A stretch of DNA of 64,000 nt from Pristionchus mayeri (lineage: Eukaryota > Nematoda > Chromadorea > Rhabditida > Neodiplogasteridae). A program made the translations under genes and the position numbers. The DNA lies in contig BTRK01000001.1 of the NCBI GenBank assembly GCA_036245805.1, positions 15,817,087 through 15,881,086 of the forward strand. Reading direction: 5' to 3'. The notes below the pieces were generated by a model. It did not search any database, was not told the DNA's origin, and saw nothing but the letters and a program-made list of their open reading frames with translations. Shown piece after piece: positions 45,939-56,989 of the stretch (its first letter is position 1; each line of letters starts with the position of its first letter).

Positions 45939-47006
45939 TTAGTACCAGTTTCCCTGGGTGCCGAAATTCGGAGGTGCACCGAATTTTGAAATATGCGACA
46001 TAAAGGGGTTAGGGTATTGATACTGATACTGATTGGGGAAGGGGTTCATGGGGATGGGGTTATGGAAGATCGAAGGGGGAGGGGCTCCATATCCATTGGG
46101 TGTGTTCTGAGAGAGGAAGGGCGGCCGATTGAGGTGTGGTGGAATCGGATTGGAGCGGGTCTGGTGAGGGCGAGGGCGAGCATTCAGGTCGTCGGGGCGC
46201 TGGTTCGTAGTGGATGAGAACACTGAATCACGCCTGCTTCTTGCCCTGTTACTCGAGGGGGCTCCATTGGCTAGAGGGCGGATCTGACTGTGACTCGGGG
46301 GTACGGTAGGCCGGGATGAAGGGGGGCGAGGGGAGGGCTCGGGGCCGTTCCTCCCACATCCTTTACCAGGGATCTTGCGACGAACGTCGTACTTGTCGGC
46401 GTAGGAGGGGCGGATGTACACCTCTCTGAAGAAGGGGTCACGCGCCACTCGATTCGCATTCTTGACGAGGAGAGATGCATGTTTGCGAGTGGGCAGAACG
46501 ACCTTCGTCAATCGGCAGTGAGGAGAGTCGATATCTGCGGGGGGCATTCGGTACACTGCCACTGGGATGCAGGGGATTCCGGCGAGGGCAGTCAGAGTCA
46601 CCACCTGGTTGAAGTCTCTCCACACTTGTTTCTCGTGGCTGAGTGAGGAATCGACTGGGAGGCGGGCAATGACAACGCTCCTCTCGAGGTCAGAGGAGGA
46701 CTCATGGGGAGAGGACGGGGATGGAGAGGGACTGGCATTGGGGGTGGCATTCGCGGGGGCAGTGGCAGCAGAGGTAGAGGGGGAATTCATGTCGACGTCG
46801 TCGACAGTGGCTACACTCGAGTCAGGGGGAGGCGGGATGCGGGTCTCCAACTCACGTATCCTCTCCTCGAGTCTGCGTGAGTACTGCTGCTCCTGCTCGA
46901 TCTTGTTGCTGAGACTGAGGCAGAACTGAAGTACACCCTCGAGTGATCCAGTCACCGTGTACTTCCTTTTCTTCGCCAGGGGAGATGCCGTCGGAGAGAG
47001 AGACAT
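45939..47006 (-). CDS. LINE ORF1 RNA-binding protein, copy 2
   Basis: 355 residues, intact. It differs from copy 1 at scattered positions (for example VVTLTA for VVTVTA, YDVRRK for DDVRRK, NQYQYQY for YQYQYQY). The domain plan is the same: coiled coil, Ser/Pro linker, RRM-like core, basic patch, Pro/Asn/Tyr-rich tail. Confidence 0.85.
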   Translation of the reverse strand: MSLSPTASPLAKKRKYTVTGSLEGVLQFCLSLSNKIEQEQQYSRRLEERIRELETRIPPPPDSSVATVDDVDMNSPSTSAATAPANATPNASPSPSPSSPHESSSDLERSVVIARLPVDSSLSHEKQVWRDFNQVVTLTALAGIPCIPVAVYRMPPADIDSPHCRLTKVVLPTRKHASLLVKNANRVARDPFFREVYIRPSYADKYDVRRKIPGKGCGRNGPEPSPRPPSSRPTVPPSHSQIRPLANGAPSSNRARSRRDSVFSSTTNQRPDDLNARPRPHQTRSNPIPPHLNRPPFLSQNTPNGYGAPPPSIFHNPIPMNPFPNQYQYQYPNPFMSHISKFGAPPNFGTQGNWY

Positions 47007-47106
47007 GCTGAGAATGGGCAGAGGGAGGAAGAGTATTGTCCAATGATGATCTCACCGTTGAGGGTACCGAAATCAGTTTGTTGCACAGTCGGTACTCTGC
47101 GCCAGC

Positions 47107-47708
47107 ACGCGCAGCAGGTCGAGCTGCGGCAGGTTTGTAGGAGTACTGCAGAAGGTCGCCATCGACGAGGCCGCATTCCTGCAAAAGTCGCGAATGTTTG
47201 GGAGTAATTAACGAATCCGCAGGGAATACAACTCTCGATGTTTCCTACTATTTGTTGCCGAAAGATGGATGCCACCGGTCGGTCGTGCTGGTGTTGACAG
47301 CAGTGGCAGCGATTCCGCTGGGTACAAAAAGTTGCACCACAACTCACCACTAGACTTCTCGTCCTCTGCGTGCCGAGGACGCCCACGTTGTTCTTCAGAA
47401 GGCGAACGGAGGCGGCGTCATGTGCACCCCGGTCAAGATCGATCATCACCTGGAAGATGGGGATCCAGAAAGCACCATTTGGTTATGAGATCTTAGTGCA
47501 TTTCCACTCTAAATCATGCTTATTTTTATTGCATTTTTTAGAATACGCGCTCCACTCAGATACATTCTCATTCTAATTCTGGAATTCATCCCGAGCCCTC
47601 CTCGAAAGATCAACGATCACTTACCATCGCGAGGAGGTTCTCGACGGGGCATTCGTCGGCGAGGTCGACAGAGGCGAAGCGGTCGCCGTCGCACACCGTG
47701 ATCAGCAT
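47107..47708 (-). pseudogene. ddi-1: ddi-1-like gene, 5' exons only (ubiquitin-like domain), cut by LINE
   Basis: ATG at 47708. Exon 1 (to about 47625) reads MLITVCDGDRFASVDLADEC, PVENLLAM with GTAAGT donor. Exon 2 (about 47345-47450) reads VMIDLDRGAHDAASVRLLKN, NVGVLGTQRTRSLV. Exon 3 starts near 47178 with ECGLVDGDLLQYSYKP and is interrupted at 47106 by LINE copy 2. The start MLITV and the ending ECGLVDGDLL fit the N-terminal ubiquitin-like domain of DDI1, a proteasome-shuttle aspartic protease (established family knowledge). The retropepsin-like protease domain is not present on the other side of the LINE. The call rests on a short domain, so another UBL protein is possible. Confidence 0.5.
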
Positions 47709-48358
47709 GATTATTGATCTGATGAGAGTACGGTAACCAGGGAATATTATACAGTAATTGTTATACGCTAATTGATTAGATCTGTGTGAAAGAAAAATTT
47801 CAGGAATAATAAGCGTGAAGTGTGAATAGAACAAAAAAATGAGAAAGCGTGATAAAAAAGCTGATTATAAAAAAATATTAGAGGAAGGAAGCGAGAACGG
47901 GTTTTCAGGTTCGAAGTATGGGGAATGAATGAAGGGTGTGGAGAAGGAACTCCGCCATGGAGCGCAACGCATCACGTTGGATGCGCTTTGCGCGGGCTCC
48001 GAACGAGCACCGCCACAGGGAATTAATATGTATGCCTCTGGCAGGGTTGACTATATACTGAATAGAGACCATTTCTCGCTTGGAATCGTAGCGGTGATTG
48101 GAGAGCGCTTGCCCTCTGGCGGAGTGGCTTTGGCTATGGAAGTGCTTGCTTGACAGGAACTATCAACGTTTAGGAGTAATTCTTCTAGAGCATGTAAATA
48201 AAGATTCGATACAGCTAAGCGACATACAAGGAATATTCTTTTCTGATTAATAAATAATATTGTCGTATTTCAAGAGAATTAAAGGTGGAATCATATTCGA
48301 CTGGCAGAATATCAAGCCGGAGGAATCATGGATAGAACGATTAGCGATTCCCACGCCC
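47709..48358. other. 5' flank of the ddi-1-like gene
   Basis: No supported gene. A plus-strand frame at 47929-48153 lacks splice sites or homology that I can see. Confidence 0.4.
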
Positions 48359-48430
48359 GCCTCATTGGCTCAGTGGCAGAGCGTCTGTCTAGTAAACAGA
48401 AGGTCGCTGGTTCGATTCCAGCATGAGGCA
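48359..48430 (+). tRNA. tRNA-Thr (anticodon AGT)
   Basis: A 72-nt cloverleaf. Acceptor GCCTCAT/ATGAGGC with discriminator A; D arm GCTC/GAGC; anticodon stem TCTGT/ACAGA around loop CTAGTAA; T arm GCTGG-TTCGATT-CCAGC. A box TGGCTCAGTGG and B box GGTTCGATTCC intact; a CTTTTG run follows 9 nt downstream as possible terminator. Confidence 0.94.
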
Positions 48431-49182
48431 CTAATCTTTTGAAGATGTCAATACGAAACATGAATATTTAGCATGAATATTTAAATATGTATTGATTTTA
48501 ATGCAAAAAGTGTATTGCTAATTAAAAATTTATTTTATCCAAAGCCATAGAAAGCTGTTTTTCAATAAACCAGCTGTAGGTTTTTTTCTAAGAAATACGC
48601 CTCTGTGCCTTCTAGCTCATCTGATATCTGAAATATGGCAGGGTCGGACCAGGAGCCGGAACTGTCTAAAAGCCGGTTTCAAGAGAAAACGACCAACGCC
48701 AACAGTTGCTTCGTCACCCATTACGTTCACAAAAATAAGATCTTGTTCAAGGCAGAACTCCTAGTTTCGCAGGTTTACTAATAATAGTAAGATCACAATC
48801 CAGACCTATTTTCAATAAACATATTATTGTGTTCAACTCAGTACTATTTCAAGGATTGCACTGAAAAAACAAGTCAAGGCAGATGGCTTAGGAATTAGTA
48901 GAAAAAGAACACGATCAATCAAACGAAATCAGATATTTCTTCAAGGAGTGATCTTATCACACGTAATCGACACATTTGTATCACTATATTTATGGATTTC
49001 AAGGTTTAGCTTTCTCTTTTCCATACTTGTAGGATAAAGTGGTAGTAGCGTTCGAAGCTCGGTTACGGTATCTTTATTATTCAAAAATATTCGAATTTCA
49101 CACTCTACCTGACAACCAAGATCATAGTAGTGATTCAGATATCACCAACCTGGAATGATCTCGTAGTTGACTATCATTCCAC
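48431..49182. other. Intergenic, no recognised feature
   Basis: AT-rich sequence between tRNA-Thr and the outer edge of the large inverted duplication. No gene seen. Confidence 0.45.
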
Positions 49183-49603
49183 TCGATAATCAAGAAAAAA
49201 TCAATTTTGGCCGTAAAAATTCGATTTGGCGCATTGGGAAAACACTCCCGTTTAAAGACACTCGCTCACCATCTTTTTCCCGGTCTTTAAATAGGACTTC
49301 CCGATTTGGTGGTCGCTACTCCCGTATTCATTAGGTTTGTGAATCGTTTTGGTGAGTTTATCTATGGCTTTTTAATGTTCTAATCCTATTATTTGTCCGA
49401 TACTCGCACAGTGATGGAATATATTCAGTAGAGACCGAAATTATGGTCTTCGTCTCTCCAATCTACACACTCTCGTCAAGTGGAGAGAGACCTGATGGAA
49501 TGAATGGGCCATAGCTTGATTTCAGTAGGAAGTGGACAACCAGACCATCATCAATGGAGGTTTCACGAAGATTAAACGGATGAATTTTTATCATGGCAAC
49601 AAC

Positions 49604-49908
49604 ACACGGTGTGACAAACCCCCCCTAAACGTCCGGTGTCGACTTGACGACTTTAAAATAATTCATCGTTCCGCTACAGTAAATTAGATACAACATTCCG
49701 CGCGCGATATTTAAAAAAATATATGAAAGTTGCCTGAATTACCGTGATATTCAAAATAATAACTTGGCAAAAGTCCAAAAGTGGTATCTTACACGGAATA
49801 CCCTGAAATGTGGATCCAAAAAAAGTAGCGTTTGAATTTTCGCGCCTTGCAATTCACTGCACGTTTTTATACATTCAAATGCGCACCGGACCGCTTGTCA
49901 CACCGTGC
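49604..49908. mobile_element. Short element with CACGGTGTGACAA termini (left arm)
   Basis: About 305 bp bounded by CACGGTGTGACAA and its complement TTGTCACACCGTG. CAACA occurs outside both ends and may be the target duplication. Non-coding MITE; mirrored copy in the right arm (about 59220-59524). Confidence 0.7.
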
Positions 49909-49977
49909 AACAATTAAACAAGAACATGAAATGTAAAAAAGAGTGAATTCACTTTACCATACCTCCTCTCAACCGGG

Positions 49978-50200
49978 ATGCAAATGCGGTCACGTCAGCC
50001 CTCCATCGCGAACGCGGCGCTCACGTTCCGCATTGCCGACTTGGAGGGAGAGAGGAGTATATTCACATGCAAATCACTAACTTTCCTTGGATCGACGCTA
50101 GCGAGCGTGATAATTTGCCATCAATTTGCATGCCGATCGCCGAGTTGAGGCCGACTTCAAACAAAGAGAGTAATCGAAGCCGGCTTGGGTCAATTTGCAT
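49978..50200 (+). promoter_or_regulatory. Octamer (ATGCAAAT) cluster upstream of the basic-protein gene
   Basis: Four perfect octamers in 223 bp: ATGCAAAT at 49978 and 50067, ATTTGCAT at 50124 and 50193. They are interleaved with CAAGTCGGCTTG/GCCGAGTT-like direct and inverted repeats and lie 390-610 bp upstream of the ATG at 50591. The octamer is the classical POU-homeodomain site; function here is inference. Mirrored at 58928-59150. Confidence 0.5.
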
Positions 50201-50590
50201 GTCGCCTCAAGTCGGCTTGAACCGATTAGCGCCCCTTTCAAGTCGGATCGCCGAGTTCCGAAGCCGATTTGTCATCCCTACTGCGCACCTCGATCACTGA
50301 ATTGCTTCTATTCTTCTCCATTCCTCGTCTTTTTTCACCTCCATTCCTCGTCGATCAGCTTCTGAATCATTCCATTATCATATTTATAATATCTATTCGA
50401 TATCCACATTACTCTTGGATGGTCCTCAATCGAATATCCCCTCTGACTATCGTATCTCTGAATGATTGATTAATGATTGATCGACTACCGTATCCGTGTA
50501 TCCCTACAGTACTCCATGAAATGAAATTGCATTGATTTTATGTTGCTGAACGATTTTCATTGAAATAATGATATTTTCCATTCAGGTATC

Positions 50591-51634
50591 ATGGTGGGAG
50601 TCAAAAGGAAGTACAAGAGAGGGGGAGCGAGGAAGATCGCAGAGAAGAAGAGGGTGGCGACCAACGGGAAGAACCATGCTGACGGCAAATTCACGGTGAG
50701 TTATCATTGATCTCGCTAGATTTAGCACACTATGACACTATCATATGTGGCTACGGTAGATGCGCATGGTTACGAGGTAGTGGAACATGCATGACTATTA
50801 GTGCTTCCAAATTGACAAGCGCCCTCCTCATTTTGCGTGCTCTCTCACCGGTCAGACGAAGCGAGAGAGCGTGCGAAACGAAGAGAGTAGGCACGGATTT
50901 TGACTAATGGCTCTTCTGGGATTCGCGGCAAGGATAAACCACCGAAACGATTGAATTCATGGACCATTTTGTAGGACTTCTACCGCTGCCGCCCCCGCGC
51001 AGAAGGGGTTGTGCAGTTCCAGCTGCGGGGACAGCAGCCGGTTACCAGCCTGGTCTCGCAGCTGGACTGCAAGCCCGTCGAAGCTCTGTTGCGCCTGCTG
51101 CCGGCAGCCACCAACATCCGAGTCAGAGCACCGGATGAGTCGAAGAAGAAGAAAAGACTGCTTCTGGTACGCTATTCCAAGTCTCTCTTTCATATATTCG
51201 TTAGTTATTTGAAAATAAGTAAAATAACGTTGACCCAGTCAGCTATGTTACCGAATGAGAAGTATTCTGGAATGTAACTAAACTCACTTGGTTTTCAGGC
51301 GCTCCTGGAAAGAGCACGACTGCCTTCGTCGGTCCCCAATCGTGGAACCATCACCTTCTTCGTGCCATATCTGGTAAGGCTGAATATACTGCTGGCGGTA
51401 AGAACCTATTTTAGTCTCACATATGCCATTTGTTTAGAGATCAGTCAACAACTACCTTATCTTTAACATATAATCTACAGCCAACTGTTCACATGTTTAC
51501 CGCAACAAACGTGTAATTTTGAGGAGTACGCGACGGCAGGAGATGCGGCGATCGACAATCTCGTCGGATACCCCCCCCCCCCCCCCAACACCGACTATGG
51601 AGAGGAAGAGGGAATAATGCTCACCCTCGTGTGA
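50591..51634 (+). CDS. Small basic protein with polyproline tail (left arm copy)
   Basis: Family not recognised. ATG at 50591 follows TTCAGGTATC. Exon 1 (50591-50695) MVGVKRKYKRGGARKIAEKK is very basic. Exon 2 (about 50975-51168) DFYRCRPRAEGVVQFQLRGQ, LVSQLDCKPVEALLRLLPAA, DESKKKKRLLL. Exon 3 (about 51300-51374) ALLERARLPSSVPNRGTITF, FVPYL. Exon 4 (about 51518-51634) EYATAGDAAIDNLVGYPPPP, NTDYGEEEGIMLTLV, TGA. Junctions keep phase 0. The basic N terminus and KKKK patch suggest a nuclear or nucleic-acid-binding protein of about 160 residues (inference). Pro residues are encoded by a pure run of 16 C, in frame. Exons are GC-rich against AT-rich introns. Confidence 0.65.
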
Positions 51635-52253
51635 GCCCCCCCCCCCTCATCCGTTGTATCGATTGTTTTTTAATAAATGAATCGTTGTTATATTTCGCAT
51701 GATAGATCATTATGCCTACGCGGCGACAGTGTACAAAATGAATCGAGAAGATAACTTTTCCCGAATCGGTCAGCAGAGAAATGGGAACAGAATCCACGCA
51801 CCAACAACAATGCCTATCACATGCAAATGCTTCCTAATTATAAAACCTGCCAGCCATTCCTCTAATATCAATAACCCCAAGCGAAGATAGTGTAAATGAA
51901 TACAGTGCAGGTAATCAGGCGGAAACATGTGGCGACCGTTTTAGCCCACTCGAAATAAAGAGATCTGATTTTCCTCATCAAAATTCTTTATCAATAAAAC
52001 ATAAATTGGATAAAAACCTCTAATCAAGATGAAACATATGCAATTGCTGTTAATCAAGTAAGTTAGAATGTGATGAACAAACCAAGTGATGCACAAATAA
52101 TAGTAATAATCAAACCGATTGGAACAAAAAGGTGAGACCAATATTTGCAAATAAAAATATCACCTAGATCACACAGTAACCGGCTACTATAAGAAAGGTT
52201 AGTTAACGATTCCCAAATACTACGGTACTTCATCATTCGAGGGAGTCGGTAGG

Positions 52254-54880
52254 TTACTCCTGAGTGTCGTCCTCTCTCCTCTCCTCTTCCTCCTCCTTCT
52301 TTCTCTCTGCATCTCTCATCTTCTCCTCTGCTTTCTTCTTCAGTTCCTTCATCACCTGCAGAACTTTTCTAGAAACCGACCAAGACACACCCCTTGGTCC
52401 CATTTCTTTGTGGGCGTGGCCGAGTACCTAACCTTAAACAGCCACGATCCAAGCCTAGGGAAAGTAAGCCCGATCCTAATCAATCTAAACAGAACTTATG
52501 TACCTGCTGCTGCTGTCGCAGCTGCGACCAAGTTAGAGGATACTGGGCCAGCTGCGAAGTCAGTGAGTCGATCCTGAATGAAGAAATGAACAAGTTGAGA
52601 CAGGACATTCTATCCACTCCCGGGCTTTTTAAAGAGAGAGAGATATTTTTGAGAAAAAAAACATATTTCAAAAAAATTTCAAAAATTAAAAAATTGTCTC
52701 CGATCATAGCATACGCGATTTCATCTCACTCATCGCATAACCTTTGCCTTTTTCAAACAAAGTAGGTTCGCAAAATGAGGAAATTAGTTTCAAAATTGGC
52801 AGAACCTCTCTGACCTCTCTCGATCCTTCACATGACCTTCGTTTCTCTTTCTCAATTCGGTCGTCAGGTCATCGACACGAATTCTTTCCTCCTCCAGTTG
52901 CTTCCTCAGCTCAACCACACTGAAAACACATTTTTTGAATATTAAAAAAAGCTCTAGAGTTCGAAAGGCTAGAGATGGGGAACATGAAGAGACAATTACC
53001 CGGCTTTCGACCAAAAGAGATAAGTTGAGACAACAAGTCATTCAATCCACTACAAGGCTTTGAATTTACCCTATCATATCATACGCCATTTCATCTTAAT
53101 ATTTGCATCTCTCTCTCTTACAAAGTAGGACAGCTAGCAAAATGAATAAATTAGCTTTCGAATTGGCAGAACTTCTCTGCCCTCTCTCGATCCTTCACAT
53201 GCTCATCGTTTCTCTTTCTCAATTCGGTCGTCAGATCATCAACTCGAATTCTTTCCTCCTCCAATTGCCTCCTCAGCTCAAGCACACTGAAACACATTTT
53301 ACTGTGAATATTATACATATTAACGAAAAACAGGAAAACAATCTTCCCAATCAATATTTCTAAATTCCGGAAGGTTGTTTACCTTTTCTGTTCCAGCTCA
53401 CCCGCCTTCTTCAAACCATCGATAAGGCCTTGCTTCGAACCTAGAAATTAAAATATCAAATAACTTATATAGAGAAAGTACCATTGCTACGATCCCTTTG
53501 TATTTTACTAACCCTCCCTTCGCTAATTTTTAAAGTTTTTTTCGCCTACCAGAAAAAGCGAGAGAGTGCAAAACAGTGAAAAACGGGTATTGAAATGATT
53601 CATTATTAAGAAAAAAAACATACCAAGCATATTCTCAGTGAGCTCCACTCGAGCACGGGTCTCGTACAAGGACTGATTGGCGCTCTGGAAATTGAATTAA
53701 CATAAAAAAGGCATTTTTTCAGAAACGGCATTTTTTTCAATAAAATCTCCTGCAAGCCAACTTCTAATATTTCTGAAACACTAATCAAGAGATCACTTAA
53801 TTTCAACCCTAAAAATTCACTACAACTTGATATTAAAATGCGCACCTTTAGATCGTTCTGAAGGTTGGATATGTCCTCTTTGATCTTCTTTTCAATCATA
53901 TCTCGTTCCTCCATGAGTACTTTCTCTTGATTCTTTGCTCTGCAATTCTCGATTAATTTATATACTTTTGCGCAGTTCTCTAGTGTCTAAAAATTATTGT
54001 ACAACTAGGGTAACAGTAACTCCTCTCCAATCTTACCTCTCGAGATCGTTTCTCAGATCACAGATTCTGACTCGATTCTCATTCTGTCCACTCGTCAAAT
54101 ATTGCACTCTCAACGGCAATTATAAGAATTTCAATTGGAAATAATAAATAAGAAGATAACGTAAAGGTAAAGGTGAAAGGAAATATGCATTACGTTTTCA
54201 AGAATTCGTTCGCGGGAGAACAGAACTAGTCCATCCAGTGTGAATGAATAGACAGGTAAGAATAAGAGGAAAAGCCAAATCTCACGTCTTTTCCAATTCC
54301 TCCTTTTCTCTCGCAGCCTCCTCACGAACAGTCCATTCAGTGCGCTAATTAGGACAATAATTAAGAAATCGCTTTAGTTAATATTAGCCGCTCAACGCAA
54401 CTAACGCACTTCCCACTTGGCCGCTTCGTCTTTCGCTTTTGCTATTTCCTCCTCCAACTGAGTGTCGAGTTCGACGACTCTGAACAGAAATTTGAGAAAA
54501 AAAAAGAAAAGAAAGAAAAGAAAATCACATTTTAGGTATTTAAAGTGAGGCTCTCTCTAAAATATGAGGCACTAGTAGAGGGAGTAATATTGAGAGAGAA
54601 AAAAGGTACGGGAATATCACTAAAATTAAATTCTAAAGAGTATAATAATCGAAGGTCAAAGATCACTTCTTCTCGAGTTCATTTGCCTTCTTCACTCCCT
54701 CTTCCTTCGCCTCTTGCACAGCCAGATAAGCAAGCTAGAATTATTATTAATTATTATTAATTATAAATATAACGCAAATTACATCACTCGCATAAATTAG
54801 CTTGAGAGCTAAAATGCAAACCTTTAAATCGTTCTGAAGGTTGGCTATGTCCTCTCTGGTCTTCTTTTCGATCTTATCTC
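52254..54880 (-). CDS. Coiled-coil protein (left arm plus spacer copy), 5' truncated
   Basis: Exons from the 5' side: DKIEKKTREDIANLQNDLK (54822-54880), LAYLAVQEAKEEGVKKANEL (54667-54734), VVELDTQLEEEIAKAKDEAA (54410-54479), RTEWTVREEAAREKEELEK, VQYLTSGQNENRTRICDLRN, AKNQEKVLMEERDMIEKKIK (ending near 53846), SANQSLYETRARVELTENML (53624-53684), SKQGLIDGLKKAGELEQK, then two similar alternative exons VLELRRQLEEERIRVDDLTT and VVELRKQLEEERIRVDDLTT, then IDSLTSQLAQYPLTWSQLRQ, and VMKELKKKAEEKMRDAERKK to TAA at 52254. Heptad-rich throughout; internal exon repeats (IEKK...NLQNDLK twice). The family is not identified; a cytoskeletal or scaffolding role is only inference. The 5' end is lost at the palindrome centre (54881). 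Confidence 0.65.
54414..54880. other. Single-copy spacer of the inverted duplication
   Basis: 467 bp not repeated in the arms. It contains two coiled-coil exons (minus strand) and most of an exon that begins at the left-arm edge. Its presence means the structure is an inverted repeat with spacer and not a zero-spacer hairpin. Confidence 0.95.
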
Positions 54881-54947
54881 GGAAGTGCGTTAGTTGCGTT
54901 GAGCGGCTAATATTAACTAAAGCGATTTCTTAATTATTGTCCTAATT

Positions 54948-56875
54948 AGCGCACTGAATGGACTGTTCGTGAGGAGGCTGCGAGAGAAAAGGAGGAATTG
55001 GAAAAGACGTGAGATTTGGCTTTTCCTCTTATTCTTACCTGTCTATTCATTCACACTGGATGGACTAGTTCTGTTCTCCCGCGAACGAATTCTTGAAAAC
55101 GTAATGCATATTTCCTTTCACCTTTACCTTTACGTTATCTTCTTATTTATTATTTCCAATTGAAATTCTTATAATTGCCGTTGAGAGTGCAATATTTGAC
55201 GAGTGGACAGAATGAGAATCGAGCCAGAATCTGTGATCTGAGAAACGATCTCGAGAGGTAAGATTGGAGAGGAGTTACTGTTACCCTAGTTGTACAATAA
55301 TTTTTAGACACTAGAGAACTGCGCAAAAGTATATAAATTAATCGAGAATTGCAGAGCAAAGAATCAAGAGAAAGTACTCATGGAGGAACGAGATATGATT
55401 GAAAAGAAGATCAAAGAGGACATATCCAACCTTCAGAACGATCTAAAGGTGCGCATTTTAATATCAAGTTGTAGTGAATTTTTAGGGTTGAAATTAAGTG
55501 ATCTCTTGATTAGTGTTTCAGAAATATTAGAAGTTGGCTTGCAGGAGATTTTATTGAAAAAAATGCCGTTTTTTAAAAAAATGGCGAAAAAAACTTTAAA
55601 AATTAGCGAAGGGAGGGTTAGTAAAATACAAAGGGATCGTAGCAATGGTACTTTCTCTATATAAGTTATTTGATATTTTAATTTCTAGGTTCGAAGCAAG
55701 GCCTTATCGATGGTTTGAAGAAGGCGGGTGAGCTGGAACAGAAAAGGTAAACAACCTTCCGGAATTTAGAAATATTGATTGGGAAGATTGTTTTCCTGTT
55801 TTTCGTTAATATGTATAATATTCACAGTAAAATGTGTTTCAGTGTGCTTGAGCTGAGGAGGCAATTGGAGGAGGAAAGAATTCGAGTTGATGATCTGACG
55901 ACCGAATTGAGAAAGAGAAACGATGAGCATGTGAAGGATCGAGAGAGGGCAGAGAAGTTCTGCCAATTCGAAAGCTAATTTATTCATTTTGCTAGCTGTC
56001 CTACTTTGTAAGAGAGAGAGATGCAAATATTAAGATGAAATGGCGTATGATATGATAGGGTAAATTCAAAGCCTTGTAGTGGATTGAATGACTTGTTGTC
56101 TCAACTTATCTCTTTTGGTCGAAAGCCGGGTAATTGTCTCTTCATGTTCCCCATCTCTAGCCTTTCGAACTCTAGAGCTTTTTTTAATATTCAAAAAATG
56201 TGTTTTCAGTGTGGTTGAGCTGAGGAAGCAACTGGAGGAGGAAAGAATTCGTGTCGATGACCTGACGACCGAATTGAGAAAGAGAAACGAAGGTCATGTG
56301 AAGGATCGAGAGAGGTCAGAGAGGTTCTGCCAATTTTGAAACTAATTTCCTCATTTTGCGAACCTACTTTGTTTGAAAAAGGCAAAGGTTATGCGATGAG
56401 TGAGATGAAATCGCGTATGCTATGATCGGAGACAATTTTTTAATTTTTGAAATTTTTTTGAAATATGTTTTTTTTCTCAAAAATATCTCTCTCTCTTTAA
56501 AAAGCCCGGGAGTGGATAGAATGTCCTGTCTCAACTTGTTCATTTCTTCATTCAGGATCGACTCACTGACTTCGCAGCTGGCCCAGTATCCTCTAACTTG
56601 GTCGCAGCTGCGACAGCAGCAGCAGGTACATAAGTTCTGTTTAGATTGATTAGGATCGGGCTTACTTTCCCTAGGCTTGGATCGTGGCTGTTTAAGGTTA
56701 GGTACTCGGCCACGCCCACAAAGAAATGGGACCAAGGGGTGTGTCTTGGTCGGTTTCTAGAAAAGTTCTGCAGGTGATGAAGGAACTGAAGAAGAAAGCA
56801 GAGGAGAAGATGAGAGATGCAGAGAGAAAGAAGGAGGAGGAAGAGGAGAGGAGAGAGGACGACACTCAGGAGTAA
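54948..56875 (+). pseudogene. Coiled-coil gene, right arm copy, 5' truncated and exon-deleted
   Basis: Exons match the left copy from RTEWTVREEAAREKEELEK onward (54948 to TAA at 56873-56875), including both alternative VLELRRQ (about 55845-55978) and VVELRKQ (about 56212-56339) exons. The exon SANQSLYETRARVELTENML is absent. Joining its neighbours directly would shift the frame (phase 0 to phase 1) and give an early stop, so this copy is probably non-functional unless translation restarts. Upstream exons present in the spacer are not available in this orientation. Confidence 0.6.
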
Positions 56876-56989
56876 CCTACCGACTCCCTCGAATGATGAA
56901 GTACCGTAGTATTTGGGAATCGTTAACTAACCTTTCTTATAGTAGCCGGTTACTGTGTGATCTAGGTGATATTTTTATTTGCAAATATT

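Larger units (their letters stand above)
43027..47106 (-). mobile_element. CR1/Jockey-like non-LTR retrotransposon, copy 2
   Basis: Nearly identical to copy 1 over about 4.08 kb, with a (TA)n tail at 43027-43042. The 5' edge falls inside a coding exon of a ddi-1-like gene. A few percent or less of positions differ from copy 1. Confidence 0.92.
49183..54413 (+). repeat. Large inverted duplication, left arm (5231 bp)
   Basis: The reverse complement of 54881-59945. The outer edge is TCGATAATCAAGAAAAAATC at 49183 and its complement ending 59945; the inner edge is at 54413/54881. Arms are nearly identical. Differences I could see: a net 165-bp deletion in the right arm, an 11- versus 10-base C/G run near 51636/57484, and a single T/C substitution near 54070/55224. 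Confidence 0.97.
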
